This document shows, one piece after another, positions 1 to 5,509 of a DNA stretch of 5,509 nt. The stretch covers positions 1 through 5,509 of the forward strand of contig PIVQ01000519.1 in assembly GCA_003354055.1 (NCBI GenBank). Reading direction: 5' to 3'. A program made the translations under genes and the position numbers. The notes beneath the pieces are model-generated. The model searched no databases, was not told the DNA's origin, and was given only the letters and a program-made list of their open reading frames with translations. How positions within the stretch are numbered: position 1 is the first letter of the stretch; the number at the start of each line of letters is the position of its first letter. This stretch comes from Desulfobacteraceae bacterium (lineage in GTDB: Bacteria > Desulfobacterota > Desulfobacteria > Desulfobacterales > Desulfobacteraceae).

Positions 1-75
1 ACACGGAAGTTAAGCGCCTTAGCGTCGATGGTACTGCATGGGAGACTGTGTGGGAGAGTAGAACGCCGCCGGATT
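1..75 (+). rRNA. rrf: 5S ribosomal RNA, 3' part (5' end outside window)
   Basis: The first ~75 bases read as the 3' two thirds of bacterial 5S rRNA. The segment CGGAAGTTAAGCGCC matches the conserved loop region (E. coli has CAGAAGTGAAACGCC in the same place). It is followed by the GCGTCGATGGTACT block, the GGGAGA...GAGAGTAG helix-loop region, and a terminal GCCGCCGG strand that would pair with the 5' end of the molecule, which is outside the window. The exact 3' end is uncertain by a few bases (about 73-76). It is presumably the last gene of a rRNA operon entering from the left, and it is followed directly by an intrinsic terminator. Confidence 0.93.
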
Positions 76-82
76 ATTCTTC

Positions 83-123
83 AAAAAGCCCTATCACGAT
101 ATTCGTGGTAGGGCTTTTTTTTT
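83..123 (+). terminator. Rho-independent terminator of the rRNA operon, probably bidirectional
   Basis: A 12-bp stem (88-99 with 103-114, one G-U wobble, three-base loop TAT) is followed by nine T (115-123). The stem is preceded by five A (83-87), so the hairpin also ends in a T run when read on the - strand. It lies just after the 5S gene. It is also the only convincing terminator downstream of the - strand megasynthase, whose stop codon is about 107 bases away. The bases between hairpin and stop codon (124-220) show no ORF or RNA gene that I can support. Termination in the - direction is inference, since its T run is only five long. Confidence 0.9.
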
Positions 124-220
124 GCGAGAAGAGCTGAATCAGCGAGAAAAGTAAAAGAGGGCCATACAAGGGCCTTGCTGGGTAGCTAACCTCAAGATTC
201 GATATCATTATTTTCTGAAA

Positions 221-3200
221 CTATGTTAAGCTGATCATTTTTACAATGCTGTCCACCGACGCAAACTGGATACTGAAATCTTTCATCTCGTATATGCAAA
301 TTCCATCTACTGTAAGAGCACCATCAGCTGTGATCGTATATTGCTTATCTTGATCGCTGGTTTCTTTGATATGGGCCTGGATTTCAATGGTGTTGTTGGA
401 AGGGATAATCTGCCCTCTGTATATCCACTGATGGGAATGGACTTCCGTCATTATCGGCTCGTAGTTATTCAGGTCGATATCATATTTTTTTATCAGGTAG
501 AATCTGAGAAGTTGAAGGAAGGATTCCACACCTATTGAACCCGGACAAACCGGATCCTGGTAGAAATGAGCATGGAAAAACCACTCATCAGGATCGACTT
601 GTTTAGAGGCTTTAATGCAGCCGCTTTGATATAATCCATCATCAAAGCTGAGATAGTCAATCGAATCGATCATTCTCAGAGCCTTTGAAGGCATCCCCGA
701 ATTTTGACTCAGGCTGATATCATCCGGTGTAATTGGTGAATCATTTTCAAAAGTTATCCTGGTTGATTCTGGAGCATTTTTTAGTTCAATCGATAGTTGG
801 CTGTTGCGAATGCCGACCTGATTTGAAAGGGCCTTACCCGTGAAAAAACCGAAGGTGGTCGTTCCCCTGTATATCATTTGGCCTTGGTTCAATACCTGCA
901 CTTCAAAATCTTGAATGATCATACCACCTGCATGGGAAACATCTGTCATTCTGGCTCTCACAGCAAGCGTTCCAGAATTTTGGTAAACGTTCTTAATGAA
1001 ATCAGCCTTTCCACCAAGGTTTCTGAAATGAAGGCGGTCATCGCTCTTTAATGCGGAGCCGGCATAGGCTGCTAGCCAGCCGCAGGGCTGAAGGGCAATT
1101 TCCAGGAGGATGCAGAATGGCATTGTATTGGTTCGGTTGGCGGTAAAATACCATTCATTCTCAGGGATTTCATACTCTGTTTCAATCCAGCCCCCGGATC
1201 GCATTTCCCATTGGGTGTGATCGGCAGTGATAACCCTGTCCATAAAGAAATAGGGGGGCCGTGGCAATCGTGCAATTTCCCTTTGTTTGTCAAAAATTTC
1301 ATAGGGGGTGCCAAAGGCTTTTGAAGGATTGCCTTGGGCAAACGCCAGTATTTTATTTTTGTTAAAGAGTGGTTTTGCTTTAAATTTATCAAGTAACCCG
1401 GGATCAATTATGGCTTCAAATCCCATGACACTTGCGATTGGCGTATCTGTTTCATCTAAGAAGGTGAAATATCCCTGAACTTTATGCCGGGCTTCATGGT
1501 TAACCGTAAATATAATACGGATATTGCCTGTGTGTTGCCCATATGATGAGTACACCCTGAGGTTGGAAAAATAACTGGGCAGGCATACCTGGTGTCTTTT
1601 TTCGTATGTCCAGAGGATAACTGCCTGAAAGGCTGCATCCAACATCATCGGATCAATCGCCCAGCTTTTACTGTGGGGGGATGCATACCACTGGTTTGTA
1701 TCCGGTGCCGGGCAGACCATCACCTCTATCCCCTTGGGCGACACACCGTTTATGGCTTTAATGCATTGAAGCCCTTTTCCATGAAATAAAACTTTTTCAT
1801 AGGCTTCTTCAGCGGACATCCCATAGGGTTGTAAATCCATAAAAGCGGCGTCCGCCAGCACAGGAGGCTCAGGTATGTGGGTTCTCAGAAGGACAATGCC
1901 TTTGGCATGCACCGTTTCGATGCCACTATTATCCTGAGAGGTTAAAGTGGTAGGGGCAGATTCCATACCGCCTTCCGGTATGTTCTCAGCTAAATTGACC
2001 TGAACCGGCAATTCCTTGTCACCGGGTGTAATGCCTTTTAATAGGCGCATCTCATCCAGGCCGATGAACTTTAGATCCTGATTGTTTTTTTCGCCGGCAT
2101 GTGCAAAAAGCTCTGCCATCAAGGCCAGGGGAACCACGGGTTCATGATTGATTTTATGATGGTTGATAATAGGGCTAGCTTTGGTACCCATTGTCTGGAG
2201 CAAAACTTTTTTCAAAGGTACTTTTTTCTTTGGGGTGGGGGAATTCAGGGCCGCACCGATTACCACCTCAATGCATTTTTTGTCAGGATTTCCCATTTCA
2301 ATCAATAGCTGTTCAGCACCTGATTTTAAGGGGATTAATTCAATCCCACGCTTGGAGAATTCTTTTTTCAGTCCAACGTTGACCATTCCGCCGGCCCATG
2401 GGCCCCAATTTATGGATGTGCACCTGCATTGTGGGTTCGCATTGGCATGGGCCTGGGCCTTTTTGTTCAGCACTTCATTGGCCATGGCATAATCACATTG
2501 TCCCTTGTTCCCGAATCTGGCGGCAACCGAAGAAAATAGCACCAGGTATTTTAAGGGATGAGATTTGCCTGCTTCAAGGATGGCCTCAAGTCCCTTGACC
2601 TTTGTTTCAAATACCCGTTTGAATTGTTCCGGTGTTTTTTCGGCGATTAGTTTGTCTTGCAGCACACCGGCACCGTGGATGACAGCGGAAACCGGTCCGA
2701 TGGTATTTCGGATAATATTGAAAATCTTAGTTACCTGAACGGCGTCCCTGATATCCGCTGAAAGGTATTTGGTCTGGGACGCATGTTCGGCAATGCGGTT
2801 GATATTTTTCTGGATACTCCGGTTGGAAAGAATGGCCTGGTAGCGCTTTTGAATGTCGGAAGGAGTCGCCTTTTTATCTTTATACTCTTGGGTAAGTATG
2901 GCTTTTTTCATTTCACCGGGATCGGTTAAGTCCTGCAACCATTCAGGTTCCTGAAAAGGGGCAGGGGAGCGGCCCAGAAGAACGATACGGGGAGAACAGG
3001 CTTTGGCCAAATGTAATGCACATTCGGCAGTGACTCCTTTGGCACCTCCGGTAATCACCACTACATCATCAGCGCCCAACTGGATTATTTCCAGCTCGAT
3101 ATGTTTGGGCTCAAGGACAGGAATGACGCATTGGTCACCGTTAAGCCCCATCTCAACAGCTCCCTGGGTCATCATCAAGGCAACTGCATTTTCAGCATTC

Positions 3201-3787
3201 TTTTTGACCTGATTCGGATCTCCCGGCATGTCCAGCGCTCTGCACAATACATTTTTCCACTCGATATCAGCCGTTTTTGTCAATCCGGCCAAACCGCCGT
3301 ATACAGGGCTTGTCTTGGGATTTATACTGTTGAATCCGAAATCGCCGCCGGAAAAAGTTATAGTGGTGAAAAACGCTCCTTCCTCCTGGGTCGATTGAAT
3401 GAGGTGGCTCGCATTTTTACTGGCAAGGGCAAAGGCTGCGAATAAAAAATCTTGAGCAGCTGAGTCATCCGAAGCGTCGGTTGCATCTGGAATGATCACG
3501 ATGCCGGCAGCATCAGCCAGGTTTGGAATCGTTCCCTGGCTGATATCAATAAGGCTTGCCTGGTATCCCAGATTCTTGAATTCTGCTTTAAAACAATCTG
3601 CAATCCCTGACTTATCCCGGGTCAGATATATTGTTTTATTCGAGGGGATATCAATTTTTGCCCCATTGTAGAACCGGATCTGGTTAGTCGGGTAGTATTT
3701 TAAGACAATCTCCTGTCTTAAAATACGGTTTGATGCAGGTGCAGGTTCAATGTTACCTGCCGGTTCCTTTATCCGGTCATGCGAAGT
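221..3787 (-). CDS. Pfa-type synthase continuation: KR, PKS-type DH, and two FabA-like DH domains (reached by -1 frame)
   Basis: C-terminal, beta-carbon processing part of the megasynthase. The frame is open from 3793 to the TAG at 221-223. It has no ATG, GTG or TTG until GTG at 3497-3499, which lies inside the KR structural subdomain and would remove its N-terminal half, so I do not accept that codon as the natural start. A -1 shift on the A run (3787-3795) gives a smooth junction from ACP2 through a linker into the KR. Numbering from that GTG: KR to about 418 (NADPH site GGAKGVTAE 151-159; S323/S324, Y337, N341); PS-DH 440-700 (H448, D621); FabA-like DH1 735-900 (no histidine at the active position); FabA-like DH2 932-1080 (H978 in HFYQDPVCPG). 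It would reduce beta-keto groups with NADPH, dehydrate, and perhaps isomerise trans-2 to cis double bonds. If never translated by frameshifting, it would be the dead half of a pseudogene; the intact motifs and long clean frame argue against long decay. Confidence 0.85.
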   Translation of the reverse strand, partial: TSHDRIKEPAGNIEPAPASNRILRQEIVLKYYPTNQIRFYNGAKIDIPSNKTIYLTRDKSGIADCFKAEFKNLGYQASLIDISQGTIPNLADAAGIVIIPDATDASDDSAAQDFLFAAFALASKNASHLIQSTQEEGAFFTTITFSGGDFGFNSINPKTSPVYGGLAGLTKTADIEWKNVLCRALDMPGDPNQVKKNAENAVALMMTQGAVEMGLNGDQCVIPVLEPKHIELEIIQLGADDVVVITGGAKGVTAECALHLAKACSPRIVLLGRSPAPFQEPEWLQDLTDPGEMKKAILTQEYKDKKATPSDIQKRYQAILSNRSIQKNINRIAEHASQTKYLSADIRDAVQVTKIFNIIRNTIGPVSAVIHGAGVLQDKLIAEKTPEQFKRVFETKVKGLEAILEAGKSHPLKYLVLFSSVAARFGNKGQCDYAMANEVLNKKAQAHANANPQCRCTSINWGPWAGGMVNVGLKKEFSKRGIELIPLKSGAEQLLIEMGNPDKKCIEVVIGAALNSPTPKKKVPLKKVLLQTMGTKASPIINHHKINHEPVVPLALMAELFAHAGEKNNQDLKFIGLDEMRLLKGITPGDKELPVQVNLAENIPEGGMESAPTTLTSQDNSGIETVHAKGIVLLRTHIPEPPVLADAAFMDLQPYGMSAEEAYEKVLFHGKGLQCIKAINGVSPKGIEVMVCPAPDTNQWYASPHSKSWAIDPMMLDAAFQAVILWTYEKRHQVCLPSYFSNLRVYSSYGQHTGNIRIIFTVNHEARHKVQGYFTFLDETDTPIASVMGFEAIIDPGLLDKFKAKPLFNKNKILAFAQGNPSKAFGTPYEIFDKQREIARLPRPPYFFMDRVITADHTQWEMRSGGWIETEYEIPENEWYFTANRTNTMPFCILLEIALQPCGWLAAYAGSALKSDDRLHFRNLGGKADFIKNVYQNSGTLAVRARMTDVSHAGGMIIQDFEVQVLNQGQMIYRGTTTFGFFTGKALSNQVGIRNSQLSIELKNAPESTRITFENDSPITPDDISLSQNSGMPSKALRMIDSIDYLSFDDGLYQSGCIKASKQVDPDEWFFHAHFYQDPVCPGSIGVESFLQLLRFYLIKKYDIDLNNYEPIMTEVHSHQWIYRGQIIPSNNTIEIQAHIKETSDQDKQYTITADGALTVDGICIYEMKDFSIQFASVDSIVKMISLT
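260..706 (-). other. FabA-like dehydratase/isomerase domain 2
   Basis: Residues about 932-1080. DEWFFHAHFYQDPVCPGSIG matches the FabA active-site stretch (FxxHFxxDPVMPG), with H978 as the catalytic histidine and E992 in VESFLQ at the position of FabA's aspartate. WIYRGQI, an ADGALTVDG strand and IYEMKDFSI close the hotdog. In PUFA synthases this type of domain performs dehydration and double-bond positioning. It is the last domain, and the protein ends about 12 residues later. Confidence 0.9.
800..1297 (-). other. FabA-like dehydratase domain 1 (no catalytic His seen)
   Basis: Residues about 735-900. The opening LPRPPYFFMDRV is the start signature of FabA-like hotdogs in PfaC. The active helix region reads NRTNTMPFCILLEIALQPCGW. 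FabA's catalytic His position has Asn/Arg here, while the acidic partner is E800. The following FRNLGG, IIQDF and YRGTTTFGFF segments are typical of the first DH of PfaC, where I recall the same lack of histidine. It probably acts together with DH2 as a pseudo-dimer. Confidence 0.85.
1400..2182 (-). other. PKS-type (double hotdog) dehydratase domain
   Basis: Residues about 440-700 (from GTG 3497). The N-terminal hotdog holds H448 in HKINHEPVVP, which fits the HxxxGxxxxP catalytic motif except that the glycine is His452. The C-terminal hotdog has the FHGKGLQCI segment and D621-x3-Q625 in MMLDAAFQ, the usual acid/base partner. It would remove water from beta-hydroxyacyl-ACP. PfaA proteins often carry such a domain after the KR. 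Catalytic His and Asp are present, so activity is plausible. Confidence 0.85.
2246..3697 (-). other. Ketoreductase domain (structural plus catalytic subdomains)
   Basis: NADPH-dependent SDR-type KR of the Pfa/PKS kind. The first half (about 3697-3100) is the degenerate Rossmann subdomain (TIYLTRDKSGIADCF, then LADAAGIVIIPDA). The catalytic half has VVVITGGAKGVTAE at residues 147-159 for cofactor binding and LLGRS for NADP(H) phosphate contact. It also has the AVIHGAGVL strand, K300 in the ETKVKG helix, S323/S324 in LFSSVAARFG, and Y337-x3-N341 in CDYAMANE, so the active site looks complete. INWGPWAGGM closes the fold. Numbering is from the GTG at 3497-3499. Confidence 0.92.
3695..3726 (-). 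repeat. Perfect 13-bp inverted repeat (hairpin) in the ACP-KR linker
   Basis: GTATTTTAAGACA (3695-3707) and TGTCTTAAAATAC (3714-3726) are perfect reverse complements around a six-base loop. In the mRNA the loop reads GGAGAU. The repeat lies within coding sequence (residues ...RILRQEIVLKYY...), about 60 bases downstream of the A run. No T run follows, so it is not a standard intrinsic terminator. It could influence frameshifting, transcript pausing or mRNA stability; that is inference. Confidence 0.75.
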
Positions 3788-5509
3788 TTTTTTTTATCGG
3801 TTTTAGTTGAAACCGTTTGTTGTTGTGGCGCAAGAAACCGGACAATGTCCTGTATATTTTTTAAGGTCCCCATTTTATCGGGTGATATGGTGCTGATATC
3901 CGGCAGTTCCTGTTCCAGCCTTGAAAGGATTTCCACCCGTTTAATTGAGTCAATGCCTAAATCTGACTCCAGGTTCATCTCAGGTTCCAGCATTTCCACC
4001 GGAAATCCGGTGAGTTCACTGATGATGTTGACTAAAATATTGAAGGTTTTACTTGAGTCCGGTGTTTTGGCCGCAGTCTTCTCTTCGGAAGATTCTGAAA
4101 TGGATTCTGCTTCCGATACGGCCGTTCCATTGGCCGGTGCCATGGCCTGACAGATATCACCGAGCGTACGTACAGAGGATAGGTGGTCTGTGGACAAGCA
4201 GTCTCCATCCGGGATTGCTTTTTCAAGCTCTGAAATGATCTCCACCTTTTTAATAGAATCAATACCCAGATCTGACTCAATATCCATTTCAGGTTCCAGC
4301 ATTTCTTCAGGGAATCCGGTTAATCGGCTGACAACTTCAAAAAGGACTGCCCTGACAGAGGAGTCTGATGGCTGTGCCACTGGCTGTTTCGCTTCAACAA
4401 CAGGTTCCGGCTGGACGGTTTTCACTGGGGAGGCGACCTGGGCGTCTACTCTGGTTGGCTGAGGAACCGGTGGTGTCACATCTTGTACAGGTATTGTTTG
4501 AGGTCTCGTGGGCGTTACTGCTGTTACCGGAGGCTGAACTACGGCTGGTTGTGAAACCGGGACTACCTGTGTCGGTGGCTCAGGGACAATGGCCTGGGCT
4601 ACCGGAGCGCTGTACACAAGGGGCATGGTTGACTTTTGCACTGGAAATTCCCGGGTCTGCGCCATGATGCCTGCCAGGGTTTGACTGGCCTGGGCCTGGG
4701 TTTCCAAAAACTTCTCATGAGCCCTCGCAGTCTGTGCCTGAAGGTGCTGCATTGCCTCAAGTCCTTTTTGAACCAAATGAATGTTAACCGGATACGTTTT
4801 GGTGTCATTGGTTTGTATCTGAGAATTTTTTGGAGAAGGTGTCATGGTAACCCCTTTTTTTTCTAATTCTTGTTTGCCGAATTGATCCTCACCGTGATCA
4901 ATCCCCTTATGAATTGGAGTGCAAGCATGTGTCTCACAGATGGCTTCGTTTTGTTTCATCGGCGTGTATAATCGAGTTGGTAAAGACTCCGGTACCAGAG
5001 CCTGTGCAACCTGATTCGGTTGGACCTCATTGATCTGAACCCGGGGGATATCTTTGGGAGCAGGTTTGGGATTCGCACCGTTGAGCATCACTTTCATTTT
5101 CATTTGAGTAGGACGGACTGCCGGATCTTCCCATTGGCTCAGATCAATGGAAAATCCATTTGCTGCAATGGTGCACAGGCTTACACCCAGATCATAAACT
5201 CCGGATTGATTACCGGAATAATCATCAAGGGTACAGGTCTGAATGGACCGGCCATTTAAAATTGATTTGATTAACCCCGTGAGTACGGACTTGGGTCCCA
5301 CTTCAACAAATGTGGAAATCCCTTTTTTATACATTGTTTCAATGTTGTCAATAAAGTTCACCGGGTGCATCAGCTGATTGCCGAGAAGTGCTTTTATCTC
5401 TTTTACTTTTTGAGGGTACAATTTGCCGGTTGTATTGGACAGAACCCCAATGTCGGTTGGGGAAAGACTCTCTTTGCTCACGCAGGATTTGAACGGGGTG
5501 GCGGCTTTT
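3769..5509 (-). CDS. Pfa-type polyketide/PUFA synthase, AT C-terminus plus two ACPs (partial, N-terminus outside window)
   Basis: Middle part of an iterative type I megasynthase that would load malonyl units and carry the growing chain on phosphopantetheine. The frame is open to the window edge. The GTG at 5479-5481 is internal, since the reading upstream still looks like AT domain, so the true start lies beyond 5509. With residue 1 at that GTG: AT C-terminus 1-85 (SNTTG, then FVEVGPKSVLTGLI); a post-AT segment ending DLSQWEDP (about 94-120); a Gln-rich PfaA-like helix MQHLQAQTARAHEKFLE (about 244-260); a Pro/Val linker 280-373; ACP1 374-449; ACP2 478-552. Both ACPs carry DLGIDSIK with the attachment serine (S409, S512). 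The frame ends LRMTG-stop at 3769-3771, right after nine A and before any reductive domain. The -1 frame continues with KR and DH domains, so this is probably the front part of one split or frameshifted gene rather than a separate protein. PfaA-like identity is from motifs and domain order; no homology search was possible. Confidence 0.88.
   Translation of the reverse strand, partial: KAATPFKSCVSKESLSPTDIGVLSNTTGKLYPQKVKEIKALLGNQLMHPVNFIDNIETMYKKGISTFVEVGPKSVLTGLIKSILNGRSIQTCTLDDYSGNQSGVYDLGVSLCTIAANGFSIDLSQWEDPAVRPTQMKMKVMLNGANPKPAPKDIPRVQINEVQPNQVAQALVPESLPTRLYTPMKQNEAICETHACTPIHKGIDHGEDQFGKQELEKKGVTMTPSPKNSQIQTNDTKTYPVNIHLVQKGLEAMQHLQAQTARAHEKFLETQAQASQTLAGIMAQTREFPVQKSTMPLVYSAPVAQAIVPEPPTQVVPVSQPAVVQPPVTAVTPTRPQTIPVQDVTPPVPQPTRVDAQVASPVKTVQPEPVVEAKQPVAQPSDSSVRAVLFEVVSRLTGFPEEMLEPEMDIESDLGIDSIKKVEIISELEKAIPDGDCLSTDHLSSVRTLGDICQAMAPANGTAVSEAESISESSEEKTAAKTPDSSKTFNILVNIISELTGFPVEMLEPEMNLESDLGIDSIKRVEILSRLEQELPDISTISPDKMGTLKNIQDIVRFLAPQQQTVSTKTDKKKLRMTG
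3787..3795 (-). promoter_or_regulatory. Candidate -1 frameshift / slippage site (nine A)
   Basis: On the - strand the upstream frame reads GAT AAA AAA AAA CTT and stops 18 bases after the run at TAA (3769-3771). The last seven A form an in-phase A_AAA_AAA heptamer, the X_XXY_YYZ pattern used for -1 shifting in bacterial dnaX and many IS elements. Runs of about nine A also cause RNA polymerase slippage. Shifting -1 reads AAA AAA ACT TCG and enters the KR-DH frame without any stop to base 221. No Shine-Dalgarno-like stimulator is evident 10-14 bases upstream. A homopolymer sequencing error gives the same picture, so function is unproven. Confidence 0.55.
3826..4050 (-). other. Acyl carrier protein domain 2
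   Basis: Second PP-binding domain, closely similar to ACP1 (LTGFPVEMLEPEMNLES, DLGIDSIKRVEI). Ser512 (codon 3946-3948) is the phosphopantetheine attachment residue, and the domain closes with TLKNIQDIVRFLAP. It is the last folded domain before the A run where the frame breaks, only about 30 bases downstream of the domain end. Two ACPs is at the low end for Pfa-type enzymes, which often carry four or more. Confidence 0.92.
3980..4305. repeat. Direct repeat marking ACP duplication (309-base period)
   Basis: The 17-base string TCAGGTTCCAGCATTTC (+ strand) occurs at 3980-3996 and again at 4289-4305. Similar flanks (TCTGACTC, GGAAATCCGGT versus GGGAATCCGGT) keep the same 309-base offset. It reflects the tandem ACP duplication rather than a mobile element, and such repeats can allow ACP-number changes by recombination. 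Confidence 0.8.
4135..4362 (-). other. Acyl carrier protein domain 1
   Basis: About 76 residues with the PP-binding fold signature. LTGFPEEMLEPEMDIES leads into DLGIDSIKKVEI, and Ser409 (codon 4255-4257) is the expected 4'-phosphopantetheine site. The domain closes with SVRTLGDICQAMAP. LGIDSIK is the form typical of Pfa-type ACPs, and the domain tethers the growing acyl chain. It repeats with ACP2 at a 309-base (103-residue) period. Confidence 0.92.
4363..4644 (-). other. Pro/Val/Gln-rich interdomain linker before the ACPs
   Basis: Residues about 280-373 (numbered from the internal GTG at 5479) are low-complexity, dominated by Pro, Val, Gln, Ala and Thr, with repeated PxxPV-like steps. Such extended linkers commonly precede ACP arrays in Pfa-type synthases and let the carrier domains reach several active sites. 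No catalytic motif is present. Just upstream (about 4779-4657) is a helical, Gln/Ala-rich segment resembling the conserved spacer of PfaA proteins. Confidence 0.7.
5227..5509 (-). other. Acyltransferase domain, C-terminal end
   Basis: The visible residues contain the late AT signatures: VLSNTTG followed by YP, a segment with HPVNFIDNIETMYKKGI, and the closing FVEVGPKSVLTGLI strand-helix. These are shared by malonyl-CoA transferases of PKS and Pfa enzymes (FabD-like fold). The GHSxG nucleophile and catalytic histidine would be upstream of base 5509, so substrate choice cannot be judged here. Confidence 0.85.

Noticed and set aside
2099..2492. + strand ORFs of 60-120 codons opposite the megasynthase, including 2163-2492 and 3101-3445
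   Set aside because: They mirror the coding strand, overlap completely with strong conserved domains, and show no recognisable protein features or ribosome sites.
3497..3499. GTG as the start codon of a separate KR-DH protein
   Set aside because: The frame upstream of it encodes KR structural-subdomain sequence (LADAAGI directly before it), no clear ribosome binding site is seen, and starting here would cut the fold.
3778..3780. ATG just after the A run as a start for the downstream protein
   Set aside because: It is in the upstream frame and reaches TAA after three codons (MTG).
4363..4644. Repetitive linker as a CRISPR or tandem DNA repeat
   Set aside because: The repetition is low-complexity Pro/Val coding, with no regular period or spacer structure.
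5479..5481. GTG as the start codon of the AT-ACP protein
   Set aside because: The frame is open to the window edge, and an AT C-terminal fragment cannot be the true N-terminus.
5485..5496. Possible loss of the AT catalytic His (PFKS compared with AFHS)
   Set aside because: The spacing to SNTTG is too short for the AFHS motif, so the active histidine most likely lies upstream of base 5509 and PFKS is an unrelated stretch.

Overview
The window holds the 3' end of a 5S rRNA gene on the + strand (1-75) with its intrinsic terminator (83-123). Facing it on the - strand is the C-terminal part of a very large type I polyketide/fatty-acid megasynthase of the PUFA-synthase (Pfa) or secondary-lipid kind, which fills the rest of the window (5509 down to 221). 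The organism is bacterial. The 5S sequence, the moderate base composition and this Pfa-like megasynthase would fit an anaerobic deltaproteobacterium (Desulfobacterota, Desulfobacterales-like). That placement is inference; no marker here proves it.

Domains in transcript order are: end of an acyltransferase (AT, 5509-5227); a spacer with PfaA-type conserved segments (about 5200-4650); a Pro/Val-rich linker (4644-4363); two tandem acyl carrier proteins (ACP1 4362-4135, ACP2 4050-3826); a ketoreductase with its structural subdomain (KR, about 3697-2246); a PKS-type double-hotdog dehydratase (PS-DH, 2182-1400); and two FabA-like dehydratase/isomerase hotdogs (DH1 1297-800, DH2 706-260). The ketosynthase and the AT active site must lie beyond base 5509. 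Together these modules would hold a growing acyl chain on the ACPs, reduce the beta-keto group, dehydrate it, and possibly isomerise the double bond, as in anaerobic synthesis of polyunsaturated or other unusual lipids.

The key oddity is that this domain series does not sit in one reading frame. The AT-ACP-ACP frame stops at 3769-3771, just after a run of nine A (3787-3795 on the - strand). The KR-DH-DH-DH frame is open across that same run in the -1 frame and has no ATG, GTG or TTG until a GTG at 3497-3499, inside the KR fold. The run forms an in-phase A_AAA_AAA slippery heptamer, so a -1 ribosomal shift or transcriptional slippage would join both parts into one polypeptide (1762 residues visible). 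A one-base homopolymer error in the assembly, or a real inactivating mutation, are the sober alternatives. A perfect 13-bp inverted repeat lies about 60 nt downstream of the run.

A second point is architecture. In the canonical systems the FabA-like DH pair is on PfaC (KS-CLF-DH-DH), whereas here it is fused behind an ACP-KR-PS-DH series typical of PfaA. The 97 bases between the 5S terminator and the megasynthase stop codon (124-220) show no gene.
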